Of a stretch of 5,453 nucleotides of DNA, positions 1 through 4,754 are shown in pieces; the first letter of the stretch is position 1, and each line of letters begins with the position of its first letter. The notes under the pieces are model-generated. The model was not told the origin of the DNA and ran no database searches. It saw only the letters and a list, made by a program, of their open reading frames with translations. The stretch lies in contig JAGTQJ010000073.1 of assembly GCA_018396515.1 (NCBI GenBank), forward strand, positions 1 to 5,453, in the 5' to 3' direction. The translations under genes were made by a program, and so were the position numbers. Origin of the DNA: Candidatus Bathyarchaeota archaeon. Its GTDB lineage: Archaea; Thermoproteota; Bathyarchaeia; TCS64.

Positions 1-76
1 TTCCCGAGACGCGGGTAGCCCCCTCAGCCGAATGCCGCCTAAAACAGAAGGTGGGTTACGGCCGGCACACCGACCA
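1..76 (+). ncRNA. rnpB: RNase P RNA, 3' end (partial, archaeal type)
   Basis: This is the 3' terminal part of the catalytic RNA of RNase P, which trims the 5' leader of tRNA precursors. The sequence shows the conserved region V signature: ACAGAA at 44-49 followed by a GGUGGGUUA element (50-58), the counterpart of bacterial ACAGAA...GGCUUA. CCGCCU (35-40) can pair with AGGUGG (49-54) across the ACAGAA loop. The preceding CGGGUAGCCCC...GAGCCGAAUG-like stretch (about 12-34) also matches the order seen in archaeal RNase P RNAs. GGCCGGC and CACCGACC (60-75) probably form the 3' strands of the closing helices P2 and P1, whose 5' strands lie left of the window. High GC content inside AT-rich DNA also fits a structured RNA. 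The exact 3' end is estimated. The rest of the gene is outside the window. Confidence 0.
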
Positions 77-80
77 AAAT

Positions 81-90
81 TGATTTTTTG
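81..90 (+). terminator. T-rich terminator after rnpB
   Basis: A run of six T residues (84-89) begins 8 bases after the last GC-rich helix of the RNase P RNA. Archaeal RNA polymerase commonly terminates at such T-runs without needing a hairpin. Further T-rich tracts at 125-129 and 140-147 could act as back-up sites. The placement is inferred from position and composition. Confidence 0.55.
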
Positions 91-174
91 AAACTGAAAA
101 GTTAAAATACTGTATCAAAGCTACTTTTTCTCTTATATCTTTTATTTAATAGAACTATTTATCTTGGAAGCTTA

Positions 175-239
175 TAGTTAGATTAAGGTTGATGGGTCTA
201 GGCTTCAGTGTCTCTTCAGGGATGAAGCTAGACTAACTA
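175..239 (+). repeat. Long imperfect hairpin, possible small RNA
   Basis: GTCTAG-G-CTTCA (196-207) pairs with TGAAGCTAGAC (223-233) as 11 base pairs with one bulged G. Inside it, UCUC (211-214) can pair with GGGA (219-222), closing a UUCA tetraloop. Outside it, TAGTTAG (175-181) can pair with CTAACTA (233-239), sharing one base with the main stem. This makes a three-part extended hairpin. TATA-like sequence at 133-140 would place a transcript start near 162, just before it. It could be a small RNA, a structured 3' processing element after rnpB, or a chance fold. No box C/D pair or tRNA signature is evident. Confidence 0.4.
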
Positions 240-454
240 ACAAGTGCGATAATGAGTTTTTGGAAGATTTTTTAACCAATTAGAATATGTTTTTGTGACT
301 GAGATGTTAAGGTTTAATTGGCTTATTTAGGCTTATTAATATCCCAATTTTTATCTTTATATTAAAGTCTATAACAATCCTCAACAAACGCCACCTCATC
401 TTTGACTAAGGACAAGTTTGTTATATTTCATATAAGAACTATACTTACAAAGGA

Positions 455-471
455 GTTTATAACTTATAAAC
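455..471. repeat. 17-base perfect palindrome GTTTATAA-C-TTATAAAC
   Basis: Two 8-base arms (455-462 and 464-471) are exact reverse complements around a single central C. Each arm contains TTATAA, so the site carries TATA-like elements in both orientations and could be a bidirectional promoter core or a dimeric regulator's operator. It lies 113 bases before the ATG of the aspartic protease gene, too far to be its basal promoter. Function is unknown. Confidence 0.4.
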
Positions 472-496
472 CATAGGGATCCACCTACATTCTTGG

Positions 497-541
497 CTTC
501 ATTCCCGTATAGGAGTCCACTTATATCCCCAGAGAATGAAG
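497..541. repeat. Inverted repeat CTTCATTC ... GAATGAAG
   Basis: Exact 8-base arms at 497-504 and 534-541 are separated by 29 bases. The right arm overlaps the purine-rich BRE position of the TATA box that serves the aspartic protease gene, so a protein binding both arms could control that promoter. Eight-base arms at this spacing can also occur by chance. Confidence 0.3.
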
Positions 542-550
542 ATTTATATC
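537..550 (+). promoter_or_regulatory. BRE/TATA promoter of the aspartic protease gene
   Basis: TTTATATC (543-550) preceded by the purine-rich GAAGA (538-542) resembles an archaeal TATA box with its BRE. About 25 bases downstream of the box centre puts the transcript start near 571-573, some 11 bases before the ATG at 584. This supports that start over the TTG at 575. Confidence 0.5.
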
Positions 551-583
551 ATCTGGATCTATAATTGACGATGGTTGTGTATA

Positions 584-1114
584 ATGGGCTTTGCTAAGGC
601 TGAATTCAAGCTCACTAGGGATAGGGAGAGCATTGAAGGTCTCGCCTTGGCCGATAGCGGTGCTTGGTATACGGTTATAGATAGGGGGTTGGCCGAGAAA
701 GTAGGTGTAAGATATACAGGGCTAAACAGGGCTAAAGATAATTTTAACTCCTTTTCTGGGCATAGGATCGATTGTCAGGAGGCAGTGCTCAACTCTATAA
801 CCCTTGAGGGGAAGGCCGCGCCCTCTGAGCTGGTTGCAATATGCTCGATACCTGATCCAGTAAGGGAACTCTTAAGGAGGCAATAGGTCGATGATCAATT
901 AGTAATAGGAGTATATACTCTTGAGAGGCTCGGCCTCGCCATAGATCTGCATACCCATAGGCTCATCGAGTCACCAGGAATATTAATGATATATCTTGAT
1001 CCTAAGCGATCTATAAGATGCTGTCCAGAACCCAGAATGATAAGCGTTCACGCCAAAAACCAGGAATCTCAATTATACTCATCAAGAGTGCCAACCGAAA
1101 GGTGTAACATATAA
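584..1114 (+). pseudogene. Retropepsin-like aspartic protease, interrupted by in-frame TAG
   Basis: The product resembles the small archaeal clan AA (retropepsin-like) aspartic proteases of roughly 120-140 residues that act as dimers. Counting from ATG 584, the catalytic motif is D24-S25-G26 in the context LADSGAWYTVID, followed by the family's LAEKVG segment. After 100 codons the frame meets TAG (884-886). It then continues in the same frame with VIGVYTLERLGLAID (codons 107-121), which contains the hydrophobic-hydrophobic-Gly motif of the protease fold and the family's L-G-L-x-I-D ending. About 38 further codons to TAA (1112-1114) do not look like the family. A product ending at TAG would lack the hhG strand and probably not fold, so I call the gene broken. 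Alternatives are amber read-through or a sequencing error. A TTG at 575 is a possible but weaker start. Its natural substrate is unknown. Confidence 0.72.
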
Positions 1115-1171
1115 GCATGGTAAAGCCCAGCTGCAATTCATCTCACCATTAAGATTTGGATTCATCTTGCA

Positions 1172-1186
1172 GAAGTTTTTATAAGC
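1172..1186 (+). promoter_or_regulatory. BRE/TATA promoter of the dehydrogenase-like gene
   Basis: GAAG (1172-1175) followed by TTTTTATAAG (1176-1185) is a good archaeal BRE/TATA arrangement. The expected transcript start is near 1206-1208, so the ATG at 1214 would have a leader of only a few bases. No Shine-Dalgarno sequence precedes it, as expected of near-leaderless archaeal mRNAs. Confidence 0.65.
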
Positions 1187-1213
1187 TTTGGAAATATCCT
1201 TCGATTGAGTGTT

Positions 1214-2344
1214 ATGACAGCAAGAACTATTTTGTGTACTGGGTTGGGTGATATCGGCGAGCACTGGCTTCACTTCATCGCCAGGATTCCAGGGGTCGGG
1301 AGGATAGTGGCATGCGATAAGAACTCTGCTAGGGCGACCGTCGTAGACCGGGTGGTGGCTGGTGCAATGCATCAGGGCTACTATCCGGAGATCGAGTTCA
1401 GGGAGATCGACCTATTCGACGTTAAGAGGACGACCGAGCTGATAAAGGAGGTCGATCCAGAGGCCATATTCCAGAGTGCATGCGTCCAGTCCTGGTGGGA
1501 GATGTTCACCCTTCCAAGGGACTGGTTCCTAAAGCTCATGCCGTCCGTCATAGGGGGCTGGGCTATGATGCACCTCTCCACAACCTACAGCCTGATGAAG
1601 GCTGTGAAGGAGGCGGGATACTATGGGAAGATCCCCGTGGTGATAGCCACCCTCCCAGACATAGTCGCCCCAGCCCTGGCGAAGGTGGATCTGGAGCCCA
1701 CATGCGGGGGTGGAAACGCCCAGCTCAGGATCCCACAGATAAAGAGGATCGTGAGCAGGGAGATGAATGTCCCCGTAACCGCCGTCGAGGTCTGGCAGGT
1801 CGGGGAACACGCGGGCATAGGAACCCCGGAGGATCCGCTCCCCTGGTGGGTGAAGGTGGAGGTCAACGGCGAGGATGTGACCGAGGAACTTGGAGGGGTG
1901 GAGGGCATGCGAAGGCGCCTGGGGAGGCCCTACTGGGACAGGGAGACCCTGCAGGGACCTCCACCACAGCAGGCGACCGCAGCAGCCTTCCTAGCAAACT
2001 TCATCGACGTCCTATTCGACACGAAGAGGTTCGTAGGAACAGTCCCCGGGGTTAAGGGGTTGATAGGGGGCTACCCCGTCAGGCTGGGCCGCAGGGTCGA
2101 GCTCGCCCTACCAAAGGAGATAAGCCTATCAGAAGCCATGAGTATAAATGAGGAGGCAGCGAGGAAGGGAGACGCATTAGAAGAGATAAAGAGTGATGGA
2201 ACCATAGTAATAACAGATGCAGCACACAAGATACTGAAAGAGGTGTTCGACTTCGACCATAAAGAGTGGGGACTCGAGGAAAATGTTGAACTTGCAGTTG
2301 AACTGAATAAGAGATTCAGGAAGTTCAAAACAAGCCTTTTATAA
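1214..2344 (+). CDS. NAD(P)-binding protein, lactate/malate dehydrogenase superfamily-like
   Basis: This is a cytoplasmic Rossmann-fold oxidoreductase-like protein of 376 residues. The nucleotide-binding loop is G10-L-G12-D-I-G15, and D35 at the end of the second strand (IVACDKN) suggests NAD rather than NADP. Further on, GEHAG (197-201) resembles the catalytic-histidine motif GEHG of lactate and malate dehydrogenases, making H199 the candidate catalytic base. LPDIVAP (147-153) sits where NPVDVxT is usual, and residues 279-335 (GLIGGYPVRLG and onward) resemble the superfamily's C-terminal domain. Differences are marked: the LDxxR segment carrying the partner Asp reads NAQLRIPQIKR (168-178), and a Trp-rich insert (SWW, WF, GGWAMM) follows strand 4. 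At 376 residues it is longer than the usual 300-330. The substrate is therefore unknown; an opine- or saccharopine-type dehydrogenase is an alternative. ATG 1214 is preferred to TTG 1205 because of codon and promoter position. Confidence 0.75.
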   Translation: MTARTILCTGLGDIGEHWLHFIARIPGVGRIVACDKNSARATVVDRVVAGAMHQGYYPEIEFREIDLFDVKRTTELIKEVDPEAIFQSACVQSWWEMFTLPRDWFLKLMPSVIGGWAMMHLSTTYSLMKAVKEAGYYGKIPVVIATLPDIVAPALAKVDLEPTCGGGNAQLRIPQIKRIVSREMNVPVTAVEVWQVGEHAGIGTPEDPLPWWVKVEVNGEDVTEELGGVEGMRRRLGRPYWDRETLQGPPPQQATAAAFLANFIDVLFDTKRFVGTVPGVKGLIGGYPVRLGRRVELALPKEISLSEAMSINEEAARKGDALEEIKSDGTIVITDAAHKILKEVFDFDHKEWGLEENVELAVELNKRFRKFKTSLL

Positions 2345-2361
2345 AAAGATAAGCCTTTTAT
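2332..2361. repeat. Direct repeat AAGCCTTTTAT, 19-base period, at a convergent gene junction
   Basis: AAGCCTTTTAT occurs at 2332-2342 and again at 2351-2361. ATAAAA (2341-2346) can also pair with TTTTAT (2356-2361). The stretch spans the overlapping stops of the dehydrogenase-like gene and the small minus-strand gene and supplies T-runs on both strands, so it may serve as a two-way terminator. Confidence 0.35.
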
Positions 2362-2506
2362 CATAATCAAAGGTGGGTATTCTAACGGGTTTCATAAGCT
2401 CATCTTCCCTTTTCGACCCTATCCTATGAGCCTCCTCCAGCAACTCAACGGAGTTTTTGCCCATGAGAACCGATTTTAAGGGTCTAAGTAAAATCTCCTT
2501 TTTCAC
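2339..2506 (-). CDS. Small protein of 55 residues, unrecognised
   Basis: A 55-codon frame on the minus strand begins with GTG (2506-2504) and ends with TAA (2341-2339), overlapping the convergent dehydrogenase-like gene by 6 bases. Support for a real gene is a GGAGG Shine-Dalgarno sequence on the minus strand (2514-2510, a rather close 3 bases before GTG), a TATA-like box at 2548-2540, and codon use like the neighbours, rich in GAG, AGG, ATA and CCC. The product is basic and hydrophilic. It starts MKKEILLRPLKSVLMGK, continues with a predicted amphipathic charged helix (about residues 19-38, SVELLEEAHRIGSKREDEL) and ends in a proline-aromatic tail, PTFDYDKRLIFL. There is no signal peptide or membrane span. 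I do not recognise a family. Its divergence from a PaREP1 gene makes a small antitoxin-like partner conceivable, but that is speculation. It could also be a remnant of a longer gene. Confidence 0.5.
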   Translation of the reverse strand: MKKEILLRPLKSVLMGKNSVELLEEAHRIGSKREDELMKPVRIPTFDYDKRLIFL

Positions 2507-2539
2507 ATTCCTCCATTAACCCTCTCCTTTTATTTCACA

Positions 2540-2548
2540 TCATAAAAG
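2540..2548 (-). promoter_or_regulatory. TATA-like box of the 55-codon minus-strand gene
   Basis: On the minus strand this reads CTTTTATGA. Its centre is about 26 bases before position 2518, which would give a 12-base leader containing the GGAGG at 2514-2510. It lies next to, and partly overlaps, the BRE position of the plus-strand promoter, so the two divergent genes would share control DNA. Confidence 0.4.
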
Positions 2549-2558
2549 CCTTATAATA
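2545..2558 (+). promoter_or_regulatory. BRE/TATA promoter of the first PaREP1 gene
   Basis: TTATAATA (2551-2558) preceded by AAAAGCC predicts a transcript start near 2580, three bases before the ATG at 2583. This supports 2583 as the original start of the PaREP1 gene and hence the reality of the in-frame TGA downstream. Confidence 0.5.
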
Positions 2559-2582
2559 TTATGTTTGAATTTTAATTTTGGA

Positions 2583-2942
2583 ATGGCGGATTTAATAACT
2601 GTCGTTTTGCCTTTATGACTTCCAGAAAAGCTCAAGAGGTTGGCGGAGTCCCAGGGTAAGCCTTTAGAAGAGTTTGTTGGCGAATATATCTTAAAGCGGC
2701 TTAATATCGATGACTCAGAGGCGAAATCAGAGCTTCATCTCGAGTTACTGGAAAAATATAGTAGGGAGGCTGAGGGCTTCTTGGCAGAAGAAGACTGTAT
2801 CCAGGCTTCTGAGAAGGCATGGGGCGCCGCATCACAGATCATCAAAGCCGTAGCCGCTAGGAGGGGTATTGAGCTTAAGAGCCGCAAGGAACTTCACGCT
2901 TATGTAGTGAAATTGGAGAAGGAAAGCGGCTTATTTAAATAA
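2583..2942 (+). pseudogene. PaREP1-family protein with in-frame TGA and missing C-terminus
   Basis: PaREP1 proteins are archaeal helical proteins, HEPN-related and common in multicopy families; their function is poorly known. From 2622 the frame gives LPEKLKRLAESQ, PLEEF, an acidic ELHLELLEKY segment, SREAEGFL, and the family hallmark QASEKAWGAASQIIKAVAA (about 2802-2858), then a shortened KELHAYVVKLEKESG end. In the same frame, ATG 2583 opens MADLITVVLPL and meets TGA at 2616-2618 directly before LPEKL. The TATA box position points to 2583 as the true start. Without it, only TTG 2640 remains, which would cut off the conserved LPEKL element. The protein also stops before the C-terminal part (a LHxNFYE-like segment) that full members carry, so it is about 40 residues short. 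I therefore treat it as decayed, although a shortened product from TTG 2640 (100 residues) is possible. Confidence 0.68.
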
Positions 2943-3003
2943 ACAATTTCAAAAAGGGGAAAGATAAGCATATCCTCCATAGAAGATGTTGCGGGGTTAT
3001 CTC

Positions 3004-3034
3004 AATATATGGAATCTGTTAAATTTTTGGTGGG
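3004..3034 (+). promoter_or_regulatory. TATA box and Shine-Dalgarno deciding the HAD gene start
   Basis: AATATAT (3004-3010) is a TATA-like box predicting a transcript start near 3032. GGTGGG (3029-3034) lies 8 bases before ATG 3043 and resembles the archaeal ribosome-binding sequence. Together they favour 3043 over the in-frame ATG at 2986, whose extra 19 residues would be Leu/Trp-rich and unlike the family. Confidence 0.45.
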
Positions 3035-3042
3035 TCTTATCG

Positions 3043-3729
3043 ATGGAGATCGGGTTGCGCCGTATCAGGGTCTTGAGCTTCGACATGGAGGGGACGTTGG
3101 TGGACCCATACTTCAGCCACCTCGTCTGGGAAGTCGACATCCCCAGACTATACGCGGAGCAGAGAGGCCTCAGCCTAGAAGAGGCAAGGGAACGTGTCTT
3201 CAGGGAGTATAGGGCGGTTGGGGAGGAGAGGATCGAGTGGTATGATATTGGTTATTGGTTCAGGAGGCTTGGGCTGGGGAGTGACTGGAGGGTGCTTCTG
3301 GAGAGAAGGAGGGATGCATGCAGGCTATATCCGGAGGTGAGGGGGGTGTTGGAAAGGCTTAGGGAAAGATACACCCTTATAGTCACCTCAAACACGATCA
3401 GGGAGTTCTTGGAGGTTCAGCTTCTAGACCTGAAGCCGCTTTTCACCCGGATCTTCTCCGCCCCCTCAGACTTCGGGGAGGTTAAGAAGTCCCCTGGGGT
3501 CTATATGAGGGTGTGTAGGGAGTTGGATGTTGAACCTGAGGCCGTGGCCCATGTAGGCGACCACCCAAAGTTTGACTATGAGGTTCCGAGAATGGTGGGG
3601 ATTAGGGCCTACCACCTAGACCGAGAATATAAATCAAGGGGCGAACATATAGTCCACAACCTGGAAGATTTCGAGAAGAGAATAAAAATGCTTGAATTTA
3701 GAGATAATTACACTGAAGAACCTCATTAG
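3043..3729 (+). CDS. HAD-superfamily hydrolase (phosphatase-like)
   Basis: This 228-residue cytoplasmic protein is a haloacid dehalogenase-fold hydrolase, probably a phosphatase of small phosphorylated metabolites. All four motifs are visible. Motif I is D14-M-E16-G-T18, with D14 the nucleophile; motif II is T115-S116-N117 at the end of TLIVTSN; motif III is K148/K149 in EVKKSP; motif IV is G172-D173-HPKF-D178. Residues about 22-95 are helical, charged and aromatic-rich and form a C1-type cap, which sets substrate choice. The second Asp of DxDGT, the usual general acid, is Glu here. Enolase-phosphatase E1 (DIEGT) shows such a change is compatible with activity, but the rest does not identify this as that enzyme. 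The length fits the family. It stands alone with its own promoter between two PaREP1 remnants and ends with TAG, which therefore appears to act as an ordinary stop here. The substrate is unknown. Confidence 0.88.
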   Translation: MEIGLRRIRVLSFDMEGTLVDPYFSHLVWEVDIPRLYAEQRGLSLEEARERVFREYRAVGEERIEWYDIGYWFRRLGLGSDWRVLLERRRDACRLYPEVRGVLERLRERYTLIVTSNTIREFLEVQLLDLKPLFTRIFSAPSDFGEVKKSPGVYMRVCRELDVEPEAVAHVGDHPKFDYEVPRMVGIRAYHLDREYKSRGEHIVHNLEDFEKRIKMLEFRDNYTEEPH

Positions 3730-3805
3730 ATATTTATTATAATACAAAAGATTAAAAGGATTTCCTGAGAAAAAGAATATGAAAACGAATGTTCAGAGAG
3801 AATGT

Positions 3806-3820
3806 TAATATATAAATATT
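3806..3820 (+). promoter_or_regulatory. TATA-like promoter of the second PaREP1 remnant
   Basis: TAATATATAAATATT contains a strong archaeal TATA core (3809-3817). The expected transcript start is near 3838. The first usable start codon is TTG 3866, giving a leader of about 28 bases with no clear Shine-Dalgarno sequence. Confidence 0.4.
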
Positions 3821-3865
3821 GAGATAATTCGCTTTTTAACTGTCCCTTCCGTCCCGCGAAGAAAC

Positions 3866-4069
3866 TTGAAATCTGGGATTGATCTATGGGCTGATTTGTC
3901 ACTGGTTTTAGAGCTGCCTGAGAAGCTATTAGCCGAGCTTAGAAAGCTCTCTATGGCTAGGGATGCTCCATTGGAGGAGGTTGTGCTGGAGGCAATCTTT
4001 GAGCATGTTAATTTGTCAAATCCTGAGTTGAAGGTCGAGCTTCACCTTTTTAATGAGCGACTCTCATAA
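3866..4069 (+). pseudogene. PaREP1-family N-terminal fragment
   Basis: The 67-codon frame reads LVLELPEKLLAELRKL, then PLEEVVLEAI, then NPELKVELHLFNERLS and TAA. LPEKL, PLEE and ELHL are the same landmarks, in the same order, as in the PaREP1 gene at 2583-2942, and the segment is the N-terminal helical part of the family. The hallmark QASEKxWGAASQ half is absent: downstream of 4069 no frame restores it within the following 110 bases. The element between LPEKL and PLEE is 4 residues longer than in the other copy, so the two are diverged paralogues, not a recent tandem duplication. No ATG is available; TTG 3866 or TTG 3896 could start translation. It is probably a remnant, though a small stand-alone protein expressed from the strong TATA box upstream cannot be excluded. 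Confidence 0.62.
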
Positions 4070-4137
4070 GAAGAGGAAACATGGACACCAGCTTGTAGCC
4101 ACGGCTGGAGAGATCCGGGGCTGGGGTGCTTTAGGGA

Positions 4138-4147
4138 GGTTTATAAC
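4138..4147 (+). promoter_or_regulatory. TATA-like promoter of the 181-residue gene
   Basis: GTTTATAACT, preceded by the purine-rich GGGAG, predicts a transcript start near 4168, 20 bases before TTG 4188. An ATG at 4168 is out of frame with the gene and leads only to a 14-codon frame. Confidence 0.4.
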
Positions 4148-4187
4148 TGAATAGTCTCATAACCTTCATGGGGTTTGGTCTAGACCC

Positions 4188-4733
4188 TTGTCGGTTCTTA
4201 TCAGGGAGCTGAAGGGGCGGCTGAGGGAGTTGGAGGAGAGGCATAGGAGCGTCCCATTGGCGGTTGTGGAGACGGAGCTGGAGAGGAGGCCGGTCTACCT
4301 GAGCATCTCGGGCGAGGGGTTCCAAGACCTGCCTAGGCTCTTCAGGGGGGCCTACCTCAGGGCCTATGTGGTCGAGGATGACTTCGTCATCTCGGGCCTC
4401 CCCAGGATAAGGTTTGATTCATCAACCTTCTCCAAGATTGAGGAGGTGGCCTACACCCTCTTTGGGGTTGACGGGATCCGTGATACGCCCAGGATACCCC
4501 ACTACAAGCCAGACTCCCCCTCCTCCTACGGCCTGGAGCTCTTGAAGGATGGGAGGGTTATAGCCACCCTCCTTGACTCCAAGTTCTACATCTACAGGGG
4601 TTATGAGAGGGCTGAGGATCTCGCCGACGCCTTGGTGCAGAGGGTCTACAGGGTGGAGGAGAAGCCCAGCCTCATAGCAATCCTCCTCTCCCGCCTCATT
4701 AAGCTTCTGAGGAGGGCTAGAAAACAGGGATGA
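4188..4733 (+). CDS. Unrecognised 181-residue protein
   Basis: I do not recognise this protein. Long uninterrupted coding with neighbour-like codon use (AGG, CTC, GAG, ATA) supports it as real. The only in-frame start after the upstream TAG (4152) is TTG 4188. Residues 4-20 form a charged, heptad-like helix (IRELKGRLRELEERH) that may be a short coiled coil. The middle (about 26-135) alternates strand-like stretches such as PVYLSI, LRAYVVEDDFVISG and RVIATLLDSKFYIYRG, suggesting an alpha/beta domain with a DGRVIA-type hairpin near 121-126. The C-terminus (158-181, KPSLIAILLSRLIKLL then RRARKQG) is amphipathic and very basic, suiting membrane-surface or nucleic-acid contact. There is no signal peptide and no clear transmembrane span. 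Its stop lies 21 bases from the stop of the convergent amidohydrolase gene. No catalytic motif is evident. Confidence 0.65.
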   Translation: MSVLIRELKGRLRELEERHRSVPLAVVETELERRPVYLSISGEGFQDLPRLFRGAYLRAYVVEDDFVISGLPRIRFDSSTFSKIEEVAYTLFGVDGIRDTPRIPHYKPDSPSSYGLELLKDGRVIATLLDSKFYIYRGYERAEDLADALVQRVYRVEEKPSLIAILLSRLIKLLRRARKQG

Positions 4734-4754
4734 AAACCGGCTTACCCGTGAAGG

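Larger units (their letters stand above)
91..536. other. AT-rich intergenic region without a convincing gene
   Basis: This stretch separates rnpB from the aspartic protease gene. I checked both strands and found only short, ATA/AAA-rich open frames, such as 20-30 codon frames on the minus strand around 310-430, with no start context or family resemblance. It contains three non-coding structures listed separately: a hairpin at 175-239, a 17-base palindrome at 455-471 and an inverted repeat at 497-541. TATA-like boxes occur around 133-140 and 155-163, so an unannotated small RNA cannot be excluded. No tRNA-like T-loop or D-loop signature was seen. Confidence 0.6.

Noticed and set aside
191..301. 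Possible box C/D small RNA (TTGATGG near 189, CTGA at 292-301)
   Set aside because: The C-like box departs from RTGATGA, and the distances between boxes do not fit an archaeal C/D RNA.
362..430. Minus-strand frame of about 22 codons with a KDEVAFVEDCYRL-like ending
   Set aside because: It is too short, has no start context, and has no match I can name; it is possibly a gene fragment but cannot be supported.
1480..2055. 191-codon plus-strand frame inside the dehydrogenase-like gene, plus several minus-strand frames over the same DNA
   Set aside because: The translations are low-complexity Arg/Gly/Pro-rich, typical of shadows of a GC-rich gene, and the overlapped frame has clear family features.
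2986..3042. N-terminal extension of the HAD gene to ATG 2986
   Set aside because: The 19 extra residues are unlike the family, and a TATA box and GGTGGG lie inside this stretch, pointing to ATG 3043.
4053..4154. 33-codon frame starting ATG 4053, overlapping the end of the second PaREP1 remnant
   Set aside because: It has no Shine-Dalgarno sequence, is not a frame-shifted continuation of PaREP1 (the QASEKxWGAAS hallmark is absent), and contains the TATA-like box of the next gene.
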